A stretch of 32,152 bases of DNA from assembly GCA_022784645.1 (NCBI GenBank), contig JALFZG010000078.1, positions 1 through 32,152 of the forward strand, read 5' to 3'. The position numbers and the translations under genes were made by a program. Of this stretch, positions 1 to 7,804 are shown piece by piece. Within the stretch, counting starts at the first letter, position 1, and each line of letters opens with the position of its first letter. This DNA is from Bacteroidales bacterium. GTDB lineage: Bacteria > Bacteroidota > Bacteroidia > Bacteroidales > Paludibacteraceae. The notes under the pieces were generated by a model, which searched no databases, was not told the DNA's origin, and was given only the letters and a program-made list of their open reading frames with translations.

Positions 1-239
1 TCAACCTCGTTGCGAGCCGCAGCGCTCAGGCCGCAGTTCTCAAGGCCATCAAGGCCGGCCAGACCACCGTGGACCTCACCTCCCCCGACAACCCGTCCGG
101 TGGCGGCTCTGATGGCGGCTCAACTTCGGGTGGATCTCAGACTCCTTCAGGTGGCTCTGATTCGGGCAGCGGTGGCAGCAGCGGCTCTCAGGCTCCTTCA
201 GGCGGCTCTTCGGGCGATGAAGACACCGGATATGAGTAA
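1..239 (+). CDS. C-terminal end of an unidentified protein with Gly/Ser-rich tail (5' partial)
   Basis: The open frame enters from the left edge (first full codon at base 3) and ends at TAA 237-239. About 28 residues of ordinary sequence (…AVLKAIKAGQTTVDLTSPD) are followed by roughly 45 residues almost entirely Gly, Ser, Gln, Thr and Pro, ending in the acidic DEDTGYE. The tail contains an imperfect repeat of the type SGGSQTPSGGSDSGSG. GC content is clearly higher than in the following intergenic DNA. Bacteroidales HU-like DNA-binding proteins at the start of capsule loci often carry such a Gly/Ser tail, and a small membrane protein and a WecA-like gene follow here, but the visible folded part is too short to prove the family. 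The overlapping frame starting at base 10 is the same DNA read out of frame and is not the gene. Confidence 0.6.
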   Translation, partial: NLVASRSAQAAVLKAIKAGQTTVDLTSPDNPSGGGSDGGSTSGGSQTPSGGSDSGSGGSSGSQAPSGGSSGDEDTGYE

Positions 240-261
240 AAGTTAACGATGACGACTAGTT

Positions 262-508
262 TAGGATTTTTATTAGGATTTTAGTTAGGATGTCGAGCGA
301 AGCGATCCATATATAAACTCCTACATAAAGCGAGGTATTCGAGCGCATTTTGGTTAGGATTTTGGGTAAAGATTTTTTGTTGAGAAGATAATCCTAAACA
401 AACATCCTTACTAACATACGCAACAGTCCGTTGCTTTTTAGGAAGCGGTTTTTGGGGATCGGGCTCTGCCCTCGACTTCCAAACGAAAATCCTAAGAAAA
501 ATCTGAAA
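262..508 (+). repeat. Leader-like repeat element, copy 1 of 3
   Basis: This block is shared with 17890-18225 (+) and 22090-22545 (-). It opens with AGGATTTT repeats, then TCGAGCGAAGCGATCCAT, an AAGCGAGGTATTCGAGCGC segment, a GAGAAGATAATCC segment, CTTACTAACATACGCAACAG and a GGGATCGGG…CCCTCGAC hairpin-like end. It lies 15 bases upstream of the 76-aa gene and has the same orientation. This copy lacks a ~57-base insert present in the other two. I see no clear TAnnTTTG promoter in it, so it may act as RNA (inference). Confidence 0.75.
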
Positions 509-522
509 CTAAAAGCATCGCT

Positions 523-753
523 ATGAAAATCTTCTACCTGACTTTTGCAATTAGCCTCCTGCTTATCATAGGGGGCTTCTTGCTTCCGCCAATGGGCATC
601 ATCGATGGCAGCGTCCTGACTGCCGTAGGCGAACTGCTGATGTTCGGTGTCCTTGCCCAACTGCCCGCCCTCATCGATGCCGCCAAGAACGGCAAGAGCA
701 TCAAGCTGACCAAAGGAGATTCCTCGATTGAGGTCTCATCCCCACAAGATTAA
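523..753 (+). CDS. Small two-segment membrane protein, unknown function
   Basis: A 76-residue protein with two hydrophobic stretches, about residues 4-21 (FYLTFAISLLLIIGGFLL) and 30-50 (SVLTAVGELLMFGVLAQL), followed by a short polar C-terminus rich in Lys, Asp and Ser. The central GIIDGSVLTAVGELLMF motif resembles small Bacteroidales membrane proteins that I recall with similar wording, but no function is known to me. It starts 15 bases after the leader-like repeat and precedes the WecA-like gene by 227 bases. The antisense frame over the same DNA has no membrane or domain logic and is rejected. Holin-like or anchoring roles are possible but not supported. Confidence 0.65.
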   Translation: MKIFYLTFAISLLLIIGGFLLPPMGIIDGSVLTAVGELLMFGVLAQLPALIDAAKNGKSIKLTKGDSSIEVSSPQD

Positions 754-980
754 TTTGAATCTTCTTCCCCAAGATTAAGACGATTTTTTCAATCTCTATC
801 TGCAAACCCTTCGAATCCCCCAAGGCTTCGAGGGGCTTGCTTGTTGCTGAGTAATACAAATATTTGAAACGATTATTTGACATTGTCTTAATAAATATAT
901 CAATGCTCCCCACACGAATGAATCTATCAGACCCATTGAGTGGGTGTGGAAAAATTTAGTTAATAAATAATATTTGAGAT

Positions 981-2084
981 ATGAATACATTTTTATCTTA
1001 CGGAATCATTTTCGTGATTCTTCTAGTCCTGGAGATTGTCTATTTCAAGATTGCGGACAAGTGTAACATCATCGACAAGCCGAATGAGCGGTCTTCGCAT
1101 AGCACGATAGTGCTTCGCGGAGGTGGTATCATCTTCCCTATTGCTATCATCGTGTGGACGGTTGTAGCAGGATGGGCTTCTATGGAGTCCGGACAGGCGG
1201 TTGGTTTGCGGCAAGTATATGATTTTCAGCAGTATCTACCCTTCATTATCGGGTTGGTATTGGTGGCTGGCGTGAGCTTCATTGATGATATCCGTTCGTT
1301 GCCCGACAGCCTGCGACTCATAGTGCAGTTTGCTTCGTATGGACTGATGTTCTGGTCGTTGGGCGTGTTTGATTTGTTTGCTGAATATGGTTGGCTGATT
1401 GGCCTTGGAGCTGTTTTGCTGGCGTTGATTGTATGTGTAGGCGCAACGAATATCTACAACTTCATGGATGGAATCAATGGCATTACTGTCGGCTATTCTG
1501 CTGCCGTTTTGCTTCCTCTGCTGCTGGTCAACGAAGGAGCGCTGGTTACCGCACTGAACGAGCCCGTTGGGTTTGTTCCGGCATCGTTGATCCTCACCGT
1601 GATACTGGCGGTTGTGGTGTTCGCTATTTTCAATTTCCGTCCGAAAGGCAAAGCCAAATGTTTTGCGGGCGATGTGGGCAGTATCAGCATTGCTTTCATT
1701 CTGTTGTTTATGATAGGCCGACTGATTCTCGCTACTGAAGACCTCACTTTCTTGATTTTCCTGCTCGTGTATGGAGTGGATGGATGCTTGACCATATGCC
1801 ACCGCATCATGCTGCATGAGAACCTCGGAGAGGCGCATCGCAAGCACGTGTTTCAATTGATGGCCAACGAGCTCAAAATGGGGCATGTGACGGTCTCGCT
1901 CATCTACATGGCATTGCAACTCATCGTGAGTCTCGGGTTCATCTATCTATGCCCCAATACCACGGGTGCGCACTGGCTCTATCTATTGGGCGCACTCCTG
2001 CTGCTGTCAGTAGCCTATGTGCTTTTCAAGAAGAAATACTACCATCTGCATGAGGAGTATCTAGCCAGTTTGAAAGGTAAGTGA
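981..2084 (+). CDS. WecA/MraY-like polyprenyl-phosphate sugar-1-phosphate transferase (glycosyltransferase family 4)
   Basis: A 367-residue integral membrane enzyme with about ten hydrophobic segments. It should transfer a HexNAc-1-phosphate from a UDP-sugar to undecaprenyl phosphate at the inner membrane, the first committed step of a lipid-linked polysaccharide. Family motifs are visible in order: DDIRSLPD near residues 101-108 (the Asp-Asp motif), NFMDGINGI near 160-168, FAGDVGS near 227-233, and a His-rich cytoplasmic loop HENLGEAHRKHVFQL near 278-292 matching the C-terminal histidine motif. Length is normal for the family. The start is the first ATG after an AT-rich stretch. WbuC follows 65 bases downstream in the same direction, probably in one transcript. 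Which sugar is transferred cannot be told; WecA, TagO and WbpL-type enzymes share these motifs. Confidence 0.93.
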   Translation: MNTFLSYGIIFVILLVLEIVYFKIADKCNIIDKPNERSSHSTIVLRGGGIIFPIAIIVWTVVAGWASMESGQAVGLRQVYDFQQYLPFIIGLVLVAGVSFIDDIRSLPDSLRLIVQFASYGLMFWSLGVFDLFAEYGWLIGLGAVLLALIVCVGATNIYNFMDGINGITVGYSAAVLLPLLLVNEGALVTALNEPVGFVPASLILTVILAVVVFAIFNFRPKGKAKCFAGDVGSISIAFILLFMIGRLILATEDLTFLIFLLVYGVDGCLTICHRIMLHENLGEAHRKHVFQLMANELKMGHVTVSLIYMALQLIVSLGFIYLCPNTTGAHWLYLLGALLLLSVAYVLFKKKYYHLHEEYLASLKGK

Positions 2085-2149
2085 TTAGAGCTTAAGAGAT
2101 TGGTGATTAAGATAAAAGTGATTAATATAACTGATTGAATATACTGATT

Positions 2150-2596
2150 ATGATACAGATAGACAAGCAACTCATTCGTGAGTTATTCGACAAGGCTGTG
2201 GTGAACCCTCGACTTCGCATGAACTATGACTTGCGCACTTCACCTGATGACGGAGGTCAGCGTATGCTGAATGCCCTCATGCCCGGAACGGTCGTACCTA
2301 TCCACCGGCACCCAATGAGCAACGAGTCGGTGATCTGCCTCTCGGGTAAGCTCGTAGAGGTGATATACGAGGAGATGGATATTGCCAAGGACTTCCCGAT
2401 GGGCATGGATGCTCAGGACGTGCCTTCGGGCAAGCGATTCAAGGAGTCGGCTCGCTATATGCTCGACCCAAGTGTAGGCAACTTCGGCTGCGTTGTGCCT
2501 GCCGGTGCATGGCATACGGTGGAAGTGCTGGAGCCAAGCGTCATCTTCGAGGCGAAAGATGGCAAGTACGGAGAGGACGGCTCGGAAACTCTGTAG
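2150..2596 (+). CDS. wbuC: WbuC-family cupin-fold metalloprotein
   Basis: A 148-residue cupin. MIQIDKQLI at the start, RMNYDLRTSPDDGGQRMLNAL, and the metal-binding cupin pattern HRHP (about residues 51-54) with GAWHTVE (about 118-124) match the WbuC family found in O-antigen and capsule loci; its biochemical role is not established. I place the start at ATG 2150; an upstream in-frame TTG at 2135 is less likely. The last residues, KYGEDGSETL, are encoded by DNA that is nearly identical to the end of the truncated NeuD-like gene at 30318-30677, and the TAG stop runs directly into a hairpin repeat array. The C-terminus may therefore have been acquired from, or donated to, another gene end. Confidence 0.85.
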   Translation: MIQIDKQLIRELFDKAVVNPRLRMNYDLRTSPDDGGQRMLNALMPGTVVPIHRHPMSNESVICLSGKLVEVIYEEMDIAKDFPMGMDAQDVPSGKRFKESARYMLDPSVGNFGCVVPAGAWHTVEVLEPSVIFEAKDGKYGEDGSETL

Positions 2597-2760
2597 CCCT
2601 TCGGGCGTTCCATTTGCGCTAAAGAGCGTTCCAAGAGCCCTTCGGGCGTTCCAGATGGTTCCATGAGCCCTTCGGGCGTTCCAGATGCGCTAACGCGCGT
2701 TCCAGGAAGCCTGCGGCTCTGTTCCAGGTGGTTCCATGAGCCCTTCGGGCGTTCCAAGGG
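2594..2760 (+). repeat. TTCCA-hairpin array after wbuC
   Basis: Starts at the wbuC stop codon. Units alternate short self-complementary cores (AGCCCTTCGGGC, GCGCTAACGCGC, AGCCTGCGGCT) with a GTTCCA linker, sometimes with GATGGTTCCAT between. AGCCCTTCGGGCGTTCCA occurs three times in nearly exact form. Points the same way as the gene. Confidence 0.9.
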
Positions 2761-2901
2761 CAAACAGATAGTTTTATTGGAGAATCGGATATAATCTTTA
2801 GTTAGGAAAAATTTGAAAGACGTAAAAAAAGAACAGAAGTTGGCACAAAGCTGTTATTTATAACAAAACAATACGTTTTTTATTCGTTTTTCCGTAAAAA
2901 A

Positions 2902-2933
2902 TTTGCGGATGTAATTTATTTTTACTACCTTTG
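2902..2933 (+). promoter_or_regulatory. Bacteroidetes-type promoter of the ATPase/TOPRIM pair
   Basis: TTTG at 2902-2905 and TACCTTTG at 2926-2933, 20 bases between. It fits the known -33/-7 consensus and lies 31 bases before the ATPase start codon. Confidence 0.75.
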
Positions 2934-2964
2934 CACCCGAATTTTCATTAATCTATCATTTGTT

Positions 2965-4068
2965 ATGCTTACGAAATTTGCTGTTACTAATTATCGTGGA
3001 TTCAATAAAAGAATTGAGTGGGACTTATCGAAACCGAGTAATTATTCATTTAACACGAACGCTATAAAAGATGGTGTTGTGAAGAATGGTATCATATATG
3101 GCCCGAATGGTTCGGGTAAAACAAATTTAAGTTTGGCCATATTCGACATAGTTAATCACCTTTCACAGAAATTTAAAAAGCCAGACTACTATAAAAATTT
3201 TATATTTGCAGGTCACCCTGACGCCCTTGTAGATTTCGAATATTCATTCAAATTTGGGAGTCAGGTTATAGAATATTCGTATGCAAAGGCTCGTGATGGC
3301 AAGCTAATAAACGAAAAACTGATAGTAGATGAAAAATTGATTTTTGACCATACTGACAGGGTTTTGGATATTGATATGGTTGCATTCCCTATGGAACCGT
3401 CATTCAAGGATGCTTTGGCCCAAAACGCGAATAATGTATCAATAATTAATGTGTTACTTATTTCTTATCCGCTATCAGCAGGCCACTATCTATTGAAATT
3501 ACGAGATTTCGTCAATGGAATGTTATGGTTCCGAAACTTGGATATCCGTGAGTTTATTGGCATGGAGACAAATGTGTATATCTTAGATGAGTATATCATT
3601 CAGGAAGGATTGGTTGATGATTTTTCAAAATTCCTAGAATTGGTTAGTAGGCAGGATTTTTCATTTGCAAAACATGATATAAATGACAAAAAATTGCTCT
3701 GTGAGTACGGTGGAGAGTTGGTATCTTTTGATGAAATAGCTTCTACTGGTACGCATTCGCTGATGCTACTATATTTTTGGATACATAGGATGAAGAAAGA
3801 TGCTACGTTTGTTTTTATTGATGAGTTTGACGCCTTCTATCATTTTGAACTTAGCTATGAGGTATGTAAACGACTATTTGCGTTGGACTGCCAGGTGTTT
3901 ACTTCATCACATAACACGTATTTGATGTCTAACGATTTGTTGCGCCCAGATTGTAACTTCATTATTAATGACAATGCCATAAAAGCATTATGTGATAGCA
4001 CTGATAAAGAATTGCGTTTTGGACATAATATTGAGAAACTCTACAGAGGTGGCACGTTTGGCATATGA
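2965..4068 (+). CDS. AAA/ABC-type ATPase (AAA_15/AAA_21-like), first gene of a two-gene defence-like pair
   Basis: A 367-residue soluble ATPase. The N-terminus LTKFAVTNYRGF is the usual start of SMC/RecF-like ATPases; Walker A GPNGSGKT is at about residues 46-53; a signature-like STGTHSLMLLYFW at 259-271; Walker B FVFIDEFDAFYH around 282-293 with the Asp-Glu pair; and an H-loop-like SSHNTYLMSNDLLRPD from about 313. These are features of OLD-, RloA- and PARIS AriA-like ATPases that control a paired nuclease. It overlaps the next gene by four bases (ATGA at 4065-4068), so the two proteins are translationally coupled. Its own promoter separates it from wbuC, indicating an independent cassette. 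Codon use is AT-rich compared with the polysaccharide genes, consistent with transfer. Confidence 0.85.
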   Translation: MLTKFAVTNYRGFNKRIEWDLSKPSNYSFNTNAIKDGVVKNGIIYGPNGSGKTNLSLAIFDIVNHLSQKFKKPDYYKNFIFAGHPDALVDFEYSFKFGSQVIEYSYAKARDGKLINEKLIVDEKLIFDHTDRVLDIDMVAFPMEPSFKDALAQNANNVSIINVLLISYPLSAGHYLLKLRDFVNGMLWFRNLDIREFIGMETNVYILDEYIIQEGLVDDFSKFLELVSRQDFSFAKHDINDKKLLCEYGGELVSFDEIASTGTHSLMLLYFWIHRMKKDATFVFIDEFDAFYHFELSYEVCKRLFALDCQVFTSSHNTYLMSNDLLRPDCNFIINDNAIKALCDSTDKELRFGHNIEKLYRGGTFGI

Positions 4069-4889
4069 TATTATTTGTATTTGAGGGCGAAAGGAAGGAA
4101 CCCGAATTACATAAGACGCTTGAGCATTTGTATTTTTCCCAAAAGAGCAGCAGTATAATATGTTCTTTTGGGAATAATATCTATGCGCTATACAAAGAGA
4201 TGATGCGGCTGGATGGGGATGGTGATATAGTGTCAGTCTTAAGAGAGAAACTGGAAAAAAGGGGTGATGACACGCTGGCAGATAAACGATCTTCCGACTT
4301 TTCTGAAATATACCTTTTTTTCGATTATGATTATCAGCATAGCTTTTTATCTCTCGATGAAATAAATAAACGGGTATTGGAAATGCTTGAGCTCTTCAAC
4401 GAAGAAACGGCAAATGGCAAACTATATATCAATTATCCGATGATTGAGTCGATAATGTACACCAAGAAATTACCCGACTACTCATATAATGGTTATACAG
4501 TGACTAGAGATCAATGCCGCGACTTTAAGCATCTGGCAAATGATTTTTCCTTCTATAGCAGTATGGATCACATTTTGCTAACGAATTCTCATTCTTTTAT
4601 AGCGAAAAAGATTTCCCTAGTGCGAAAGAACTGGATTTTCTTGATTGAAATGAATGTGCGAAAAGCCAATTTTATTGTTTCTGATAAAGACGAGATGGTT
4701 TCAAATATTAATGAAATCAATCAATTATCCATATTTGAAGGACAAAAAAGAAAGTACGTGGATGTTAATGAGTCCGTTGCAGTATTAAACTCGTTCCCTA
4801 TTTTCTTGTATGAATATTTTGGAGATAAGGTACTTCAAAGTGATGACGATACGGATATATCTGCTTCCCCTACAAGCAATAAAAAATAG
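4065..4889 (+). CDS. Putative TOPRIM-type effector (RloB/AriB/OLD-like), partner of the ATPase
   Basis: A 274-residue protein. ILFVFEGERKEPEL at residues 2-15 matches the first TOPRIM motif (hydrophobic strand followed by Glu, here Glu7 or Glu9), and IYLFFDYDYQHS around 82-93 gives the DxD motif (Asp87, Asp89). TOPRIM nucleases with a partner ATPase occur in OLD, RloA/RloB, AbiL and PARIS anti-phage systems; which one, if any, this belongs to cannot be decided by eye. YINYPMIESIMY (about 124-135) resembles the segment after the DxD motif in such proteins. The stop codon TAG is the first part of a TTCCA-hairpin array. The C-terminal 20 residues are polar and probably unstructured. I infer that the ATPase restrains or activates the nuclease on infection. 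Confidence 0.7.
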   Translation: MILFVFEGERKEPELHKTLEHLYFSQKSSSIICSFGNNIYALYKEMMRLDGDGDIVSVLREKLEKRGDDTLADKRSSDFSEIYLFFDYDYQHSFLSLDEINKRVLEMLELFNEETANGKLYINYPMIESIMYTKKLPDYSYNGYTVTRDQCRDFKHLANDFSFYSSMDHILLTNSHSFIAKKISLVRKNWIFLIEMNVRKANFIVSDKDEMVSNINEINQLSIFEGQKRKYVDVNESVAVLNSFPIFLYEYFGDKVLQSDDDTDISASPTSNKK

Positions 4890-5350
4890 CGCTATGGCGT
4901 TCCATGTGCGCTATCGCGCTGTTCCAGGGAGCCCGATGGCAGTTCCAAATGGTTCCAGATGGTTTCAGAAGGGGGGACGGAGATACTATCTCCTGCCAAC
5001 GAACTTCACGTTCGGCACTTGGGTCGCAAGGCTGATTGCCGCTCCACTTAATCTGCGGGCGAGGCGCGTTCATCAGGAAGGTCGGAATGACCTGCAGCTC
5101 TGCTGCAGTTGAGCCGACTTCCGATTCCGCGCTCCCCATTCGAGCGAAGCTCTTTGGGGGCCCCGATAAGATCTGCACTTGGCCTCCGCTCTCCCCAAAA
5201 ATCAGAGATTTTCGGGGGCCCCGAGATTTTACCTCTCCATTCGAGCGCGTTCCAGATAGAGCCGGAGGCTCTGTTCCAGGAGCCCCAAGGGGCGTTCCAG
5301 ATGCGCTAAAGAGCAGGCTAGAAGCCTGCGGCGTTCCAAAGATTTTTTGA
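4887..5350 (+). repeat. TTCCA-hairpin array after the TOPRIM gene, with GGAGATA-n-TATCTCC module
   Basis: The longest array, about 460 bases without a credible gene. It begins with the stop codon and GCGCTATGGCGTTCCA, contains further hairpin/TTCCA units, a 15-base palindrome at 4979-4993, a ~250-base section with other inverted pieces (for example GGGGGCCCC near 5155-5163), and ends GCGTTCCAAAGATTTTTT before a terminator-like hairpin. Frames crossing it are low-complexity shadows. Confidence 0.85.
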
Positions 5351-5361
5351 AAAATAAAAAA

Positions 5362-5395
5362 AGCCGCATTTGAGTTGAGAGACTCAGGTGCGGCT
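5362..5395 (+). terminator. Array-end hairpin, copy 1
   Basis: Stem AGCCGCATTTGAGT (5362-5375) pairs with ACTCAGGTGCGGCT (5382-5395), 14 pairs including two G-T, loop of six bases, then GGCGTT. The flanking T tract is short; A-rich DNA precedes it, so it could terminate from either strand. It has a diverged copy at 9992-10026 with paired base changes. Confidence 0.75.
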
Positions 5396-5528
5396 TTGGC
5401 GTTGAAAGGGGGTTGGGGAGGAAGGGCTGCTTTTGGCCTTTATAGCCATAATTAAGCTAATTTGAGTTTGATGTTTTGCGGATTCTTGGGGCGAAAATGT
5501 GGTTTTTTCGTGTTTTGGCATCGAAATA

Positions 5529-5560
5529 TTTGGTGGAATGAAGAAAAAGCAGTATTTTTG
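5529..5560 (+). promoter_or_regulatory. Promoter of the ImmA/PIN operon
   Basis: TTTG at 5529-5532 and TATTTTTG at 5553-5560 with 20 bases between; shares AAAAAGCAGTAnnTTTGCAG with three other promoters in the window. Lies about 42 bases before the start codon. Confidence 0.75.
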
Positions 5561-5601
5561 CAGTCGCAAAATGTCTCAAAACTAATAGGTGAACTTTTGA
5601 A

Positions 5602-6774
5602 ATGAATATGGTAACAATAAATAAGGACAGAATCAAGTATCTGTTGTCTCTTCACAAGATGACAACAGAGGAGTTTCTGTCGGCTGTCAGTAAGAACTTG
5701 AAAACGGCTCTTACATGGGAAGATATTTATTGTGACACATTGCCTGTTAATACTCTGAAAAGAGTTGATTCAGTATTTAAGAAAGGACTCTTTTACTATG
5801 CTGATCCGGAAACTCCTAAGATAAGCAAGTCGGTTAGTGTTTTTTTTAGAAAAGATAGTTTTGAAACAGATTTGAATTTAGGTTCTCGTCAGCGAGTTCG
5901 AGAGTTTGAGGATTTAAAGATAAGACTGAATACTATTTCTAAAATGTCAGATGTGACCTTGAAGAGAAAATTGCCCATATATAATGAGCATTCAAATCCT
6001 CGTGATGTGGCATTTGCTGTTCGCGACAAGGTTCTACCTGATTTTACAAGCGTAAAGAGGGACTTCCTGAAGAATTTTATCAATAAACTTGGCGAACAGA
6101 ATGTTATTGTATTTGAGTTTGTTGACACTTCAAACAGGAAGGAAAAAGCCAATGTGGACGGATTCTACCTTAGCCCTAATGCAATAGTACTGAAGAGACG
6201 ACAAGACTCCTTTAGTAGAGAAATCTTTACATTAGCTCATGAATTAGGACATTACCTTTTGAATAAAGAAGAAATCGAAGAGGTGGATGTGGTAGCGTTC
6301 ACTCGCCAAGATACTTCATTATCTGTTGTTGAGAACTGGTGTAATGCTTTCGCATTCTATCTGCTGATTGGGCAGGATAATGCCACATTGCTTGATAGTA
6401 TCAGCCGATTTGACGGGAGTAACGACTATGGACATGATTTGGTGAAACAGATATCTGAGACAACCAATATTAGCCGTTTAGCAATCTTTACAAATCTATT
6501 GCTCCAGAGAAAACTCTCATACGATGCTTATCAAAACATCAAGGATGAGATTTTGGAGGAGTTGCGCGAGAGAGATGCAAGAAAAGCCTTGCAGAAGGAG
6601 TTGGATAAGCAGAACGGCATTAAAACCCAAGGCAGAAATCCACAACCAATACAAGCAGATATTGTGAAAGATATTTTTTCTGTAGCATTGTCTTCGGGTG
6701 TAATTGGTGAACAGGAATATTGTAAAGCGATGAAGATAAAACCATCGGAGATAAATGCATTCAGATACCTATGA
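5602..6774 (+). CDS. ImmA/IrrE-family metallo-endopeptidase (COG2856-like), toxin-antitoxin regulator
   Basis: A 390-residue protein. The zinc peptidase motif FTLAHELGHYLL has HELGH at residues 213-217, with a following acidic/Cys segment (VENWCNAFAFYLL near 245-260) as in COG2856 proteins. The first ~70 residues (ITKDRIKYLL… TTEEFLSAVSKN) are helical and could be a degenerate helix-turn-helix, but no clean XRE pattern is visible. Proteins of this family commonly precede a DUF4411 PIN-domain gene and are thought to regulate it, possibly by cleaving a repressor. The next frame overlaps by four bases (ATGA 6771-6774), so the pair is coupled. Start at ATG 5602; a second ATG at 5608 is equally possible. 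Confidence 0.85.
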   Translation: MNMVTINKDRIKYLLSLHKMTTEEFLSAVSKNLKTALTWEDIYCDTLPVNTLKRVDSVFKKGLFYYADPETPKISKSVSVFFRKDSFETDLNLGSRQRVREFEDLKIRLNTISKMSDVTLKRKLPIYNEHSNPRDVAFAVRDKVLPDFTSVKRDFLKNFINKLGEQNVIVFEFVDTSNRKEKANVDGFYLSPNAIVLKRRQDSFSREIFTLAHELGHYLLNKEEIEEVDVVAFTRQDTSLSVVENWCNAFAFYLLIGQDNATLLDSISRFDGSNDYGHDLVKQISETTNISRLAIFTNLLLQRKLSYDAYQNIKDEILEELRERDARKALQKELDKQNGIKTQGRNPQPIQADIVKDIFSVALSSGVIGEQEYCKAMKIKPSEINAFRYL

Positions 6775-7335
6775 GAACATTAGTAGATACATCATCCCTG
6801 GTGTCGCTAGCCAGGTACTATTATCCATTTGACAGCACCGAAATTCTCAATGAGTATCTTAATTCGGAGATAGATTCTGGCAATATAATAGTCTTGGATA
6901 AGATTGCGGAGGAAGTTAAGTACGTATCTGGTGGTATGGCTGTGGAAGCTTTCTCGTGTTTGAAAGATAATAATCGAGTGGTTTCAACAAAAAGACCTTA
7001 TTCCGAAACCGCAGTTCTTTAATATGCTGGATAACAGTTTTGTGGATAATGCGACCAAGCGATTGAAGTTCAACGATGATGAAGCAGGATACAACAATGC
7101 AAGAGATGTTTTTCTAAAGGGGGCTGATTGTGCGTTGGTTGTATATGCAATGAACAACACTTCTAAAATGGATCCTATCCAGATTTTAACTGAGGAATCT
7201 GCGAATCAAAATGATGGGAAGTTGTTCAAGAAGATTCCGTTTATCTGTAAAGCAATAGGAATAAGGACGCTTACATCGGTAGAATTCCTAAAGGAACTTC
7301 AATCGATTCAGGTTAATATTGAACGACTTACGTAA
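6771..7335 (+). pseudogene. DUF4411-type PIN-domain ribonuclease, split by a frameshift
   Basis: Two adjacent frames make one protein. 6771-7022 gives the N-terminus with the PIN catalytic start LVDTSSLVSLARYYYPFD (Asp6); 7024-7335 gives GADCALVVYAM (a second acidic site) and the typical C-terminal end ILTEESANQND…KIPFICKAIGIRTLTSVEFL. Shifting one base at the A5 tract 6989-6993 joins them through DLIPKPQFFNMLDNS, which reads naturally for the family. Full length would be about 187 residues. It may be inactivated, a sequencing error in a homopolymer, or phase-variable. Downstream of the ImmA/IrrE gene and followed by a terminator at 7346. Confidence 0.8.
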
Positions 7336-7345
7336 ATAGAGAATA

Positions 7346-7384
7346 AGCCAATCAAACATTCAATTAGGTGTTCGATTGGCTTTT
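7346..7384 (+). terminator. Intrinsic terminator after the PIN gene
   Basis: AGCCAATCAAACA and TGTTCGATTGGCT form a 13-position stem with one mismatch around a ten-base loop, followed by TTTT, 11 bases after the PIN stop codon. Confidence 0.8.
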
Positions 7385-7438
7385 GATAACGAAATCTTGT
7401 CGCTAAGCCGATATTTGTTGGGGTGACCTATCGGTATC

Positions 7439-7614
7439 GTAACCATCCGGTGATCTGCAGTTAAGGTAACCATCCGGTGATCTGCAGTTAAGTTGTAGTA
7501 CATATGCAGAAAGGCCTGTAACTCGGTTGGAGTTACAGGCCTTTCTCGTTGTGGCGTAGTATTTGCTGATTATTGTACCTCTGTAATGGCTGCTTCAGGG
7601 GGTGACTTTATCCA
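7439..7614 (+). repeat. 149-base inverted repeat, left copy, with strong hairpin
   Basis: 7466-7614 is the reverse complement of 16337-16485 with about seven mismatches (~95% identity by eye). The outer end carries a 27-base tandem duplication (7439-7465 and 7466-7492). Inside is a perfect 15-16 base-pair hairpin (GAAAGGCCTGTAACT at 7509-7523 with AGTTACAGGCCTTTC at 7531-7545) that could stop transcription from both sides. Confidence 0.9.
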
Positions 7615-7697
7615 ATGCGACTGCAATGGGACAGTTTTTTTACAACCCCTACAATATGCAATTATTCGGATGGTTACTGAAAAATAAAAACAACGAT

Positions 7698-7775
7698 ATG
7701 TACAAACATTTCTTTAAGAGAGTGATTGATTTCACTAGTGCGCTGATGGCGCTACTGCTCCGAACTGCGGCATAG
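7698..7775 (+). pseudogene. N-terminal remnant of a bacterial sugar transferase
   Basis: ATG 7698 opens MYKHFFKRVIDFTSALMALLL, the usual beginning of polyprenyl-phosphate sugar transferases (positive patch then the first membrane helix), but the frame stops at TAG 7773 after 25 codons. The rest of the gene is absent, and the convergent ATPase gene ends 30 bases away. It suggests a capsule sugar transferase was lost here. Confidence 0.55.
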
Positions 7776-7804
7776 GCTATAAGCGAGGGACTGGCATATG
7801 TAGC

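Noticed and set aside
394..660. Minus-strand frame overlapping the 76-aa membrane protein
   Set aside because: It runs across the leader-like repeat and shows no hydrophobic or domain pattern; the plus-strand protein has two plausible membrane helices.
1236..1919. 227-codon minus-strand frame opposite the WecA-like gene
   Set aside because: It lies fully antisense to a gene with clear motifs and its translation is rich in His, Gln and Arg without domain logic.
6985..7000. Programmed ribosomal frameshift in the PIN gene
   Set aside because: The A5 tract is not a standard slippery heptamer and no downstream stem was evident by eye; mutation or sequencing error is simpler.
7439..7492. Two-unit tandem repeat as an iteron-type origin
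   Set aside because: Only two units, no replication initiator gene and no AT-rich unwinding region next to it.
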